In this document: positions 9,284-17,518 of the stretch, one piece after another
Position numbering within the stretch: the first letter of the stretch is position 1
Layout of the letters: each line of letters begins with the position of its first letter
Source of the DNA: Actinomycetota bacterium
GTDB lineage: Bacteria > Actinomycetota > Acidimicrobiia > Acidimicrobiales > Poriferisodalaceae
Direction: 5' to 3'
Assembly (NCBI GenBank): GCA_014238065.1
Contig: JABABU010000024.1
Coordinates: 124,001 to 188,000 of the forward strand
Length of the DNA stretch: 64,000 bases
Notes under the pieces: generated by a model
Databases searched by the model: none
What the model saw: the letters and a program-made list of their open reading frames with translations, nothing else
What the model was told of the DNA's origin: nothing
Program-made: the position numbers and the translations under genes

Positions 9284-9649
9284 CTAGGCCTTGGCTTCGC
9301 GAGCGGCCTTCGACCGAGCCATCAGTTCAGCGAGCTTGTCGTTGCCAGATACGGCAGGTGCAGCCGCTTTCGGCTCCGGCTTCGGCGCCGTCGCAGCGGC
9401 CTCTGCTGCGGCGGCAGCTTCATCGGCGAGCCTGGCCCTGTTCTTCTTGAAGTCGGCCCAGTCGTGCTCGGGGACGAGTTTCTCGTGGCCGACTGAACCG
9501 ACGTCGGCGCCATTGTCGAACGACACCCGGTAGCGAAGCCAAGTGAGGCCAACCGCGATTCGGACGTTCCCAGGGGTTCCTTCAGGCACACCGCGCATCC
9601 CGGTGGTTGCCACCACTCGGGTGCCCTTCTTGAACTTGGTTGTGACCAT
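9284..9649 (-). CDS. Small SH3-like protein with Ala/Pro linker and basic tail
   Basis: 121 residues from ATG 9649; a longer open frame upstream is antisense to the nitroreductase gene and is not credible. The first about 60 residues look like a small beta barrel (KKGTRVVATTGMRGVPEGT, then GLTWLRYRVSFDNG). A run of Ala/Pro/Glu/Lys follows, then a short helix NDKLAELMARSKAAREAKA. I do not recognise a named family. The design, with a KOW/SH3-like domain plus a charged flexible tail, suggests a nucleic-acid or ribosome contact, but that is inference. The stop lies 21 bp from the hyuA start on the same strand. Confidence 0.65.
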   Translation of the reverse strand: MVTTKFKKGTRVVATTGMRGVPEGTPGNVRIAVGLTWLRYRVSFDNGADVGSVGHEKLVPEHDWADFKKNRARLADEAAAAAEAAATAPKPEPKAAAPAVSGNDKLAELMARSKAAREAKA

Positions 9650-9696
9650 CCTGCGATGGTAGCGGGGCGGGTAGAGCGCACCGACACGTCCGGCGT

Positions 9697-10374
9697 TCAG
9701 ATCGTGAATTTGTCCCCATCGAAAGTTCCGATGGTTGCGATCTTTTCGACCGGTGTCCGGTTGAGTTTCGTGAGTTGTTTCACTGGATGACCGAGCGGAA
9801 CGAGCGCGGCGACAGCGTGGTGATCCGGGATGTTCAACAGACGCTGGACCTCGGACTCTTTGTCGGCGGCGTAGGTGGTCAGCACACCTCCCAGACCTTC
9901 GTTGCGTGCGGCGAGAAGAATTCCCCACACGAAGGGGTAGATCGAAGCGCCACTGATGACGCCGACCCGATCGAGATCCTTGTCGAATGAGGCCGTGCGA
10001 CCCAGATCGAGCGTGATGACGAGAAGCACTGGCGACGTCACGAGGGTGGTGCTGGCTCGCATCGCATCTTCGGCCGGGTTCGCTCTGACTGCACCTTCGT
10101 CGATGGAAGTTGGTTTCACACTCTGCCATGGTGACTCGCCGGCCATGGTTTGCTCGACGTAGATCGCCGAAGCCTCTCGCACCATTGGCACCAACTGTCG
10201 TCGCACCTCTTTGTCGCGCAGAACAATGACCCGGTTGCCCTGACGGTTCCCGCCGGACGGAGCGAACCGGGCTGTGTCGAGTATGCGGTGGATTGTGGCG
10301 TCGTTTACCGGATCTTCGGTGAACTCTCGGCACGCGAACGTCGTGCGCATGATGTCGTCAAAGTCGGCCATCAT
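9697..10374 (-). CDS. Nitroreductase-family FMN oxidoreductase
   Basis: 225 residues from tandem ATG codons (10374 and 10371). The FMN-binding arginine cluster TTFACREFTEDPV near the N-terminus, RFAPSGGNRQGNRVIVL (about 36-52) and the C-terminal ALVPLGHPVKQLTKLNRTPVE are standard for the family. It is a cytoplasmic homodimeric flavoenzyme that uses NAD(P)H to reduce nitro, quinone or enone groups. The physiological substrate cannot be assigned. The gene is tandem with the small basic protein downstream (47 bp gap), while the upstream minus-strand gene ends 252 bp away at 10627. Confidence 0.82.
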   Translation of the reverse strand: MMADFDDIMRTTFACREFTEDPVNDATIHRILDTARFAPSGGNRQGNRVIVLRDKEVRRQLVPMVREASAIYVEQTMAGESPWQSVKPTSIDEGAVRANPAEDAMRASTTLVTSPVLLVITLDLGRTASFDKDLDRVGVISGASIYPFVWGILLAARNEGLGGVLTTYAADKESEVQRLLNIPDHHAVAALVPLGHPVKQLTKLNRTPVEKIATIGTFDGDKFTI

Positions 10375-10626
10375 CGTTCCCGCCGGGTTGCGTCGAGAGA
10401 GAACTCCCCTTCGACCAACGAGCTGGGCACCAGCCCGTGAGGGTTTTTCGGGACTCCGGGGCCGGGCATTCGACGAGGTGATGCAACTGGCATCTCTCGA
10501 ACCTACTTCCACGCTCCGAAGGCGCTCCCGCTTTCTTGGGTCCATTGAAGCGCCAAGGATGCGGGACTCTCTCTTCGAGGCAGCTGTTCTTCGGTACTGC
10601 CGAGCCGATCTCAGGCCCTCTACCTG

Positions 10627-12354
10627 CTATTCCCCGAGGATGGTGACGGTGCCGGCAGTGCCGTCGACCTCGACCAGGGAGCCGGTCGCGATGCGGTCGG
10701 TGGCGCCATCGACGGCGACGACACAAGGGATTGCGAGCTCGCGGCTCACGATCACAGCATGCGACATCAGCGCGCCGACGTTCACGACGACCGCCGCGGC
10801 GGGAAGGAACAACGGCGTCCACGCAGGGTCGGTGATGGGCGCCACCAACACTTCGCCGGGTTGGAGATCCATGCCGTCGGCTGGATCGAGAATGACACGC
10901 GCCCTGCCGCGAGCAACTCCGCTGCAGCCAGAGGCCCCGATGAGCACATCGCCAGGATCCGAGTGAGCTGCTGCCGGCTCGTAGGCGGCTTCGGATTGCT
11001 CGATGGTCGGTACATCGTCCATCGAACTGATGAAGAACGGCGGTTCGATGGCGGCAAAGCGGTCACGCAGCGCTGAACGTTGGGCGATGAGATCGAGCTT
11101 CGAAGATGGATCGGCGATGTACGCGCCGAGTTCGGTTCCGGGGGACAACAACGCAACCTTGACAGGATCGGGGTCGCCGCCACGTTCTGCTGCACGTCGG
11201 ACGAGTTCTCGGTAGACCTGCTTGGCCGGCAACGCACAGCGAACGGCTCTGTCTCGAGTTGCCTCGCGAGCCCGAGCCCAGAACGGTGCTGCTTCGAGGG
11301 CCTTGTCGAAGTTCCACTTGTCCATGGTCTTCAGGTGTGGTCGCACTTTCTCAACGGCAGCAGCCCGTTTCGAGGCGTCGTCTCCCAATCGACTCGCCGG
11401 CGACAGGTCGTGGGTCGCCACACGCATGCGGTCGAGGGCCACGAGTGCAAGATCGGGGGTGTTGTCCCATGTGCGCGACGACAGTTCCCAGTCGTTCGGG
11501 CCGCGGTGTCCGTGCTCGTCGATGAATGCATCGAAGGCTTCGAGGAAATCACCCGCACCATCGACTCCCCTGAGCCGATCGAGCACCCCGTCGACACTGG
11601 CCGCGAAGGCGGCGCTGACGACCTGTGATTCGCGAGCGAGCGTGGCGACCTCGCTGAGGTGGTTCGAATACTCGGCCGATTTCACGTTGCCGGCTGCTCC
11701 GACGAGGTGGGTCACTAGGCCAGGCTCACCGGCAGCTGCAGCCGCGTCCGCGAGGACTCCTGCCACGATGGCTGCGATGGCTGTGGTCTCCATATGGAAC
11801 CCGAACGCCGGGCCGAACGCCTCCGGGAATTCGAGCAGGTACGCGAGCAGCACGTTGTCGGGTGCGTCGAGGTCTGGACGTTTCGCCTCCCACTCGGCGA
11901 CGTGCTCGAAGGCCTGCCCCACAACGGGTGGCTGTTCCTTCGTGCCGAGGGCTTTCAGGACGGTTCGCAGAATACGAAAGGTCGAGCCGAGGCTCTTGTC
12001 GCCTTTGCGAGGTTCATATGCGGGAGGTCGGCCCTCGCCGAAGAACGAGACGTCGATGGCCTCGGCTGATGAGCCAGGAGCCCGCACGCCCATCATGCGC
12101 AGATACGACAGGTTCAGGTATGCGTAGCCGCCGTAGAGGCCGATGATGACAGGATCGTCGGTGGTGAAATCTCCCCGGGCTGCAATGCCGAGTCGGGCGT
12201 AGGTTCCGCGCCACGCCGCCTCGGCAGGAATCACGCCGAGTTCGTATCCGAGTGCCGTCAAGACCTCGGGGAAGACTTCGCCGACGTTGCCGCGCGTGTT
12301 GATCGGCCATCGCTCGTCGATGTGGCCTTCGATGATCCATCGTGTATCTGTCAT
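10627..12354 (-). CDS. PEP-utilising-enzyme-like protein with phosphohistidine domain, no ATP-grasp domain
   Basis: 575 residues from ATG 12354. A large, mostly helical N-terminal part of about 450 residues (with AFGFHMETTAIAAIVAGV and MDKWNFDKALEAAPFWARAR) resembles the substrate domain of rifampicin phosphotransferase-like proteins. The last about 90 residues are a swivelling phosphohistidine domain ending GALMSHAVIVSRELAIPCVV, with His532 as the likely phosphorylated residue. The ATP-binding PPDK_N domain and the PEP/pyruvate barrel of PEP synthase are both absent, so the protein must receive phosphate from a partner or do something else. Divergent from the LLM gene, sharing a 72 bp promoter region. 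Confidence 0.75.
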   Translation of the reverse strand: MTDTRWIIEGHIDERWPINTRGNVGEVFPEVLTALGYELGVIPAEAAWRGTYARLGIAARGDFTTDDPVIIGLYGGYAYLNLSYLRMMGVRAPGSSAEAIDVSFFGEGRPPAYEPRKGDKSLGSTFRILRTVLKALGTKEQPPVVGQAFEHVAEWEAKRPDLDAPDNVLLAYLLEFPEAFGPAFGFHMETTAIAAIVAGVLADAAAAAGEPGLVTHLVGAAGNVKSAEYSNHLSEVATLARESQVVSAAFAASVDGVLDRLRGVDGAGDFLEAFDAFIDEHGHRGPNDWELSSRTWDNTPDLALVALDRMRVATHDLSPASRLGDDASKRAAAVEKVRPHLKTMDKWNFDKALEAAPFWARAREATRDRAVRCALPAKQVYRELVRRAAERGGDPDPVKVALLSPGTELGAYIADPSSKLDLIAQRSALRDRFAAIEPPFFISSMDDVPTIEQSEAAYEPAAAHSDPGDVLIGASGCSGVARGRARVILDPADGMDLQPGEVLVAPITDPAWTPLFLPAAAVVVNVGALMSHAVIVSRELAIPCVVAVDGATDRIATGSLVEVDGTAGTVTILGE

Positions 12355-12426
12355 CTCATCCCTCTGTCGCCACGAGCGACGGCCAGAAGCTAGTTGGTCT
12401 GGGCTCACCTGGGCTATGAATCATGA

Positions 12427-13254
12427 ATGCGCATCGGATTCTTCGGATACAACACAGGGCCGCTCGCCACACCCGACACCGCGACGGAGGTCGCCCAGGC
12501 CGCAGAACAGCTCGGCTTCGAGTCGTTGTGGGTGGCAGAGCACATGGTCGTTCCTTCGCCGCAGGCTCCACCTTCTCCGATGGGACCCGAGGTCCACATC
12601 CTCGACCCGATGTTGGCGCTCACGTGGGCGGCAGCACACACAAGCACCATTCGTCTCGGCACAGGCATTCTGCTTCTGCCGCAGCGAAATCCGTTACAGC
12701 TGGCCAAGGAGGTCGCAACGCTCGATGTGCTCAGTCGAGGTCGGCTCGAGATCGGTGTCGGCGTCGGCTACCTCCATCAAGAGTTCGCAGCCGTGGGTGT
12801 TCCGATGGAACGAAGAGGCCAGCGCACCGACGAATATCTGGGGGCGATGCGCTCGCTCTGGGAATCTGACGCGCCGACCTTCGAAGGAGAGTTCGTCGAT
12901 TTCGCCGGAGTCGACACGCAGCCGAGACCAGTGCAACAGCCGCTGCCGATCGTGATGGGTGGTCACAGTCGGCCTGCGTATCGAAGAACGGCAAAGTACT
13001 CCCAGGCCTGGTACGGGTTCAGGCGCTCGCCGGAGCAGGCTGCCGATGACATCGCCGGTATTGCGGCGGCGTGCGAAACCGTCGGGCGCGACATAGACGA
13101 AATCGACATGAGCATCACGCCGGACCGGCGTGTCGACGCCGAGGTCGTCGAGGCCTATGCGGCCGCCGGAGTCCATCGACTGATCCCAGCCGTTGCCGGA
13201 GACCGCGATCGAGTTTTGGCAACGCTCGAAGGAATCTCCGGGCTTATTTCCTGA
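12427..13254 (+). CDS. LLM-class (luciferase-like) F420-dependent oxidoreductase
   Basis: 275 residues with the bacterial-luciferase TIM-barrel fold. The N-terminal strand MRIGFFGYNTGPLATP, ESLWVAEHMVVP, TIRLGTGILLLPQRNPLQLAKEVATLD and GRLEIGVGVGYLHQEFAAVG are classic family signatures. In actinobacteria such proteins usually bind coenzyme F420, although FMN members exist; the shape of the cofactor pocket cannot be judged by eye. It probably catalyses a hydride transfer or monooxygenation on a small organic compound. The next gene starts 67 bp downstream on the same strand but is functionally unrelated. Confidence 0.85.
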   Translation: MRIGFFGYNTGPLATPDTATEVAQAAEQLGFESLWVAEHMVVPSPQAPPSPMGPEVHILDPMLALTWAAAHTSTIRLGTGILLLPQRNPLQLAKEVATLDVLSRGRLEIGVGVGYLHQEFAAVGVPMERRGQRTDEYLGAMRSLWESDAPTFEGEFVDFAGVDTQPRPVQQPLPIVMGGHSRPAYRRTAKYSQAWYGFRRSPEQAADDIAGIAAACETVGRDIDEIDMSITPDRRVDAEVVEAYAAAGVHRLIPAVAGDRDRVLATLEGISGLIS

Positions 13255-13321
13255 GAAAGTTCGCCAGAGTTCCTCGAGATCTCACAGAGATTCCTCAAAG
13301 TGCGGTCCCACAGTCGAGGAT

Positions 13322-14560
13322 GTGAACGAACGAACGCAACTCGGATGGCTCGCTCGTCGCCTTGGCTTCGGACTCGTCCCCGGCCAGCTCGACGAGTGGG
13401 AACAACTTGGAATCGATGCTGTCATCGACCAACTCGTCGACGGTGACTCCAATGGTGTCCCTCCGTCCCCTGACCCGTTCGAGGGTCTCGACCGTCGACC
13501 GGAGAACCCGGGTCGCGGCGTAGGGGAAGCTTCAGCCGCATGGCTGAGGCACGCCGTGTCGACGCCCCGACCATTCGAAGCCTGGGTGACGTTCTTCTGG
13601 CACGACTATTTCGCAGTGTCGGCTCGGGTCGTTCGAGCCGCCGGCTTCGTCCACGACCACTTCCGGCTCATGGCGAGCCAGGGCCTCGGCAACTTCGGCG
13701 ACTATCTGGCCGCGATGACCACTGACGCAGCGATGCTGGTGTTTCTCGACGGCAACCAGAGCAGCGGGGAGAGCCCCAACGAGAACTACGGCAGGGAGTT
13801 GCTTGAACTCTATTCGCTCGGTGTGGGCAACTACACCGAAGACGACGTTCGAGCTGCTTCCATCGCGCTGACGGGGTGGACGGCCCGCTTCAGGACCGAT
13901 GAGGTTCGATTCATTCCACGACGCCACGACGACACGCCGCAGACTTTGCTTGGCGTCTCGGGAGTCCACGACGTGGCCACCGTGATCGATGCAGTGGTCA
14001 GTCACCCGGCTTGCGCAGCCCGCGTCGCGCAGAAGGTGGCCCACGCGGTGCTGGGCGAAGGAGCAGATACTGCGGTCATCGCCCGGCACGCGGGGACCTT
14101 TGCGGCCGATCTCGAGTTGCGACCGCTCTTCAGAAGCCTCATCGAGGACGCACTCGACGGGGCTGCGTCGGAGGTGATCATCGAACCCGTCCCATGGTTC
14201 GTGTCCTGCCTTAAGGCGACCGGCGCAGCGTTGAGACGACGCGACATCGGTCGCTCTTTCGAAGCTACGGGGCAAGTGCCGCTCGCGCCGCCCAACGTCG
14301 GCGGCTTCCCCGGTCAGCTCAGCTACCTGTCGACGGCGGCGACGATCAGCCGGTTCAACATTGCTTCGACGCTTGCCGCCACGACACCTCAATCATCGCC
14401 ACTGTTCGACGCGGCCAGAACGAAACAACTCGATGTGCTTGCCGATGCGTTCGGCATCGATCACTTCTCGTCAGCAACCAATGCTGCGCTGAACGATCTC
14501 GATGGTGGGGTTGACGTCCTCGCTGCAGCACTGGCCTCACCCGACTTGATCGTCGCCTAG
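13322..14560 (+). CDS. DUF1800 family protein
   Basis: 412 residues from GTG 13322 (VNERTQLGWLARRLGFG); an earlier in-frame start would overlap the LLM gene and add Ser/Arg-rich residues. Family features are the N-terminal LARRLGFG helix, WVTFFWHDYFAVS, NENYGRELLELYSLGVGNYTEDDV (in pieces), ALTGWTARF and the C-terminal APPNVGGFPG. DUF1800 proteins have no settled function but occur almost always next to a DUF1501 gene, as here (15 bp gap), which suggests a two-part cell-envelope or secreted system. No signal peptide is seen in this protein. Confidence 0.88.
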   Translation: MNERTQLGWLARRLGFGLVPGQLDEWEQLGIDAVIDQLVDGDSNGVPPSPDPFEGLDRRPENPGRGVGEASAAWLRHAVSTPRPFEAWVTFFWHDYFAVSARVVRAAGFVHDHFRLMASQGLGNFGDYLAAMTTDAAMLVFLDGNQSSGESPNENYGRELLELYSLGVGNYTEDDVRAASIALTGWTARFRTDEVRFIPRRHDDTPQTLLGVSGVHDVATVIDAVVSHPACAARVAQKVAHAVLGEGADTAVIARHAGTFAADLELRPLFRSLIEDALDGAASEVIIEPVPWFVSCLKATGAALRRRDIGRSFEATGQVPLAPPNVGGFPGQLSYLSTAATISRFNIASTLAATTPQSSPLFDAARTKQLDVLADAFGIDHFSSATNAALNDLDGGVDVLAAALASPDLIVA

Positions 14561-14575
14561 AAGGAGATCGACAGG

Positions 14576-15919
14576 ATGAATTTGAACCGGAGAAGGTTCC
14601 TCGGTTTCACCGGAAGCGCCGTCGGCAGTGTCGCGACTGGAGGCCTCCTGTGGAAGATCGGGACGAGCCAGGATGTCTCGGCTATCGGATCGTCGACCAG
14701 CGCATCATCTTCACCCACGGTCGCGCCGACGACCACTGGGCCGTCGACCACGGTGCCGGCCACCGTTGGGTCGCCTGCGAAGGCGTCTCCCACCACGACG
14801 ACGCCCACCACCGTTGCCCCCACGTCAGAGAAGCGTGTCGTGGTACTGGTACAGATGGCAGGCGGCAATGACGTTTTGAACACCCTTGTCCCGGCGGACG
14901 GCCGCTACCGCGACGCACGGCCGACGCTTGCCATCGACGATGCCGACGTGGTGCCACTCGATGGCATCACCTCGCATGGTTTCCACCCGGCCCTGGCCCC
15001 GCTCGTGGATATGTGGTCCGACGATCAACTCGCTGTGGTGCAGGGCCTGGCATTGCCAGAGCAGTCTCGGTCGCACTTCGTCGCGCTGGACACCTGGTGG
15101 ACGGCAACCCCAGAGCTGGCTTCCTCGGGGGGATGGATTGGCCGGTACCTCGACGCTACGGTGTCTGATGAGGCCATACCGATACGTGCGGTTTCACTTG
15201 GCGGTGGCGCGCCCGCGCTGACTGGCATCGCCACCCGGCCCGTCATCGTGCAGCGCCTCGACGGTTTCGTACTTCGTGCCCCGCGACGCTCGAGCGGCGT
15301 TTCAGATGCCTTCTCCGCAATGGCTGCCGGACCGTCGGCCGACGGACTTCTGGGCGCGGCTCAGGCCGCAATCCCCACCGCTGTCGACTCGGTCGACACG
15401 CTGCAGACAGTCTTTGATTCGACGCCGCAAGTCGACGTCGCTTACGAGATCGAAGAGTTGTTCCATGCGGCCGCTTCCATCATCGAAGCCGACATCGGTA
15501 CGGAGGTGATCCTCATCAACGCACCTGGCTTCGACACACACAGCGACCAACTGGCGCGACACATCGAACTGCTCGGGGGTATCGCGAACGGTATCGAGGC
15601 GCTCTACAGCCGCCTGTCCAAGTCCGGATACGCCGACCGCACCGTCACGCTGGCCTACAGTGAGTTCGGTCGAAGGGTCGCAGAGAACGGCTCAGGCGGC
15701 ACTGACCACGGACACGGTGGCATCGCGTTTGTCGCTGGGCCAGCGGTGGCTGGACGTCAGCTCGTCGGCGACGCAGACCTCGTCAATCTTGATCATGGTG
15801 ACTTGGTTCCGAACATCGATACCCGGTCGGTGTATGCCGACGTCCTGGACTGGATAGGGGCCCCGTCAGAGCAGATTCTCGGTGGACGGTTCGACACCTA
15901 TTCACTTCTCGCTTCCTGA
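14576..15919 (+). CDS. Tat-exported DUF1501 family protein
   Basis: 447 residues starting MNLNRRRFLGFTGSAVGS, a clear twin-arginine signal (RRRFLGF). A Ser/Thr/Pro-rich linker of about 45 residues follows, then the DUF1501 domain: VVVLVQMAGGNDVLNTLVP, a QSRSHFVALDTWW segment, INAPGFDTHSDQ and YSEFGRRVAENGSGGTDHGHGG. The fold belongs to the alkaline-phosphatase/sulfatase-like group and the clustered Asp/His residues suggest metal binding. It is probably exported folded to the cell surface, with the linker as a spacer. A good ribosome site (AAGGAG) lies just ahead of the ATG. Partner of the preceding DUF1800 gene. Confidence 0.88.
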   Translation: MNLNRRRFLGFTGSAVGSVATGGLLWKIGTSQDVSAIGSSTSASSSPTVAPTTTGPSTTVPATVGSPAKASPTTTTPTTVAPTSEKRVVVLVQMAGGNDVLNTLVPADGRYRDARPTLAIDDADVVPLDGITSHGFHPALAPLVDMWSDDQLAVVQGLALPEQSRSHFVALDTWWTATPELASSGGWIGRYLDATVSDEAIPIRAVSLGGGAPALTGIATRPVIVQRLDGFVLRAPRRSSGVSDAFSAMAAGPSADGLLGAAQAAIPTAVDSVDTLQTVFDSTPQVDVAYEIEELFHAAASIIEADIGTEVILINAPGFDTHSDQLARHIELLGGIANGIEALYSRLSKSGYADRTVTLAYSEFGRRVAENGSGGTDHGHGGIAFVAGPAVAGRQLVGDADLVNLDHGDLVPNIDTRSVYADVLDWIGAPSEQILGGRFDTYSLLAS

Positions 15920-16123
15920 AGCTCCGACTGATCGCCAAGTTGGCTGCTCAGGCGGTGACCCAGCGTCAGTCGATCTGGTGCCTCAGACCCGGGAACAGGT
16001 CGGTACCCACATCGGCTTGGCTCGGTCGAATCCTGGCGGGCTGTTGCTTATCCGGCCGACAAAGGACAAGTTGGTTCGGCGCGACTATAGTTTTGTGGTC
16101 GAACCATCACGGAGTGTGAACCA

Positions 16124-17518
16124 TTGGCTGATCTCGATATATGGGATAGGCAGGCGTTTGAGGCCCGTTTGGTCGAGATCGACGACGTTGAGGTATGTGC
16201 CGAGCTGTGCTGTGCGTACTTCGTCGCGCAGGGGTACCAGCGCGTGAGCGTCTATCTCCTTCGCTCTGGCCTGCTGCGAAGGGTCGCGTCAGTCGGATAC
16301 TGGCAGGTCTTCGACGGCTTCCCTTTAGTCGAAGATACCTTGGATTTAACGCGCTCTGAGGCTCGTAGAGATGCGTCTGAATGGTGGCAGGGCCGAGAAA
16401 CTTCCTCCCCGATTTTCGCTGATGGAGAGTTTATCGGCGCCTTGGACGTCGAAGCCGAGGGGTCAATCGATGCGGCGTTGCGCAACGAGATGTCAGAAGT
16501 CGGGAAACTGCTCGGACTGAGGGTTACCGAACTCGGTGGACTCAAAGACCCGTCCGGGTGGAAGTTGCTGGCAGACAATGCACCCATCTTCGCCAACACC
16601 GTCAACGAACCTCGAGCCATACGCAACGCGCTTGAGGTGGCAACAGCTCTGACCGGTCTCGACTCTGCCATGTTCGTCGCCGACCTGCCCGGCGGTGCGT
16701 TCACTCCAGCAGATTCCATGGGACCTACTTCGAACCTGCTCACCGCGCTGCCGATGGAAACACTCGCCGTGCTCAGCTCATGGGTTCAAGGACCGAGGTC
16801 GTGCTACACAGTGGGCGATCCCACGGCGATCGGTAGCGAAGGATACGAAGTGCTCGCTGACGCCGGTCTGTCGTCGCTCGCTGTCAGCGCGGTCGATGCC
16901 GCAGACTCTCGGCTCGGATTCCTTCTCGTCGGCAGTACGACGGCTGAACTAAACGACCATCACCAGGTCGAGCAGCTTGAGGTTCTCGCCGCGCTGCTCG
17001 GCAGTGCGATCCGCAATTCCAGACACCTGGGCGAGCTCCTGAGCCAGACACGTCGAGATCCCCTGACCGGACTCGGCCACTCGCAAGCATTCGACGAAAA
17101 ACTGAGCAGCATCCGACATAACCAAGAGACCCTGAACGCTGTGTTCATGATCGATATCGACCACTTCAAGTTGGTGAACGACACACTGGGCCATGATGAG
17201 GGGGATCGGCAACTGAAGGCTGTTGCCGCCGGACTCAGGTCGGCGCTGCGTGATGACGATTCGGTTTTTCGTATCGGTGGAGACGAGTTCGCGGTGGTGG
17301 TACCTGTCGACGACGAACTTCAGGCCAGAGCGATTGGCGAACGGATCATGCAAGCAGTCACCGAAAGTGGTCAGAAGGTTTCCGTCGGAGGTGCCTTCGC
17401 CTTCAGCGACGACATCGGACACCGTGACGTTTTCGTCCGTGCCGACGAAGCGCTGTATTTGGCGAAACGTCGCGGCCGCAATCAGCTGGTTATGACCGAA
17501 GAAATCGGCATCAACTGA
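16124..17518 (+). CDS. Diguanylate cyclase with GAF-like sensory region
   Basis: 464 residues from a TTG start (MADLDIWDRQAFEARL). The first about 300 residues look like one or two GAF-type domains, for example MFVADLPGGAF and SSLAVSAVDAADSRLGFLLVG. The C-terminal GGDEF domain is complete: DPLTGLGHSQAFDE, MIDIDHFKLVNDTLGHDEGD and the active site RIGGDEF with GGDEF at 385-389. An inhibitory I-site RDDD (376-379) sits exactly five residues upstream. The product should be an active c-di-GMP synthase subject to product feedback. No membrane segment is visible, so sensing is cytoplasmic. The 204 bp ahead of the gene should hold its promoter, but I see no convincing -35/-10 pair. Confidence 0.9.
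   Translation: MADLDIWDRQAFEARLVEIDDVEVCAELCCAYFVAQGYQRVSVYLLRSGLLRRVASVGYWQVFDGFPLVEDTLDLTRSEARRDASEWWQGRETSSPIFADGEFIGALDVEAEGSIDAALRNEMSEVGKLLGLRVTELGGLKDPSGWKLLADNAPIFANTVNEPRAIRNALEVATALTGLDSAMFVADLPGGAFTPADSMGPTSNLLTALPMETLAVLSSWVQGPRSCYTVGDPTAIGSEGYEVLADAGLSSLAVSAVDAADSRLGFLLVGSTTAELNDHHQVEQLEVLAALLGSAIRNSRHLGELLSQTRRDPLTGLGHSQAFDEKLSSIRHNQETLNAVFMIDIDHFKLVNDTLGHDEGDRQLKAVAAGLRSALRDDDSVFRIGGDEFAVVVPVDDELQARAIGERIMQAVTESGQKVSVGGAFAFSDDIGHRDVFVRADEALYLAKRRGRNQLVMTEEIGIN

Noticed and set aside
9650-10333. Long upstream extension of the small SH3-like protein
   Set aside because: Antisense-like composition over the nitroreductase gene; the basic protein starts cleanly at ATG 9649.
16044-16091. 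Promoter for the GGDEF gene (TTGCTT, TTGGTT, TATAGT)
   Set aside because: Spacings to the TATAGT element are 36 and 9 bp, neither compatible with a standard promoter.
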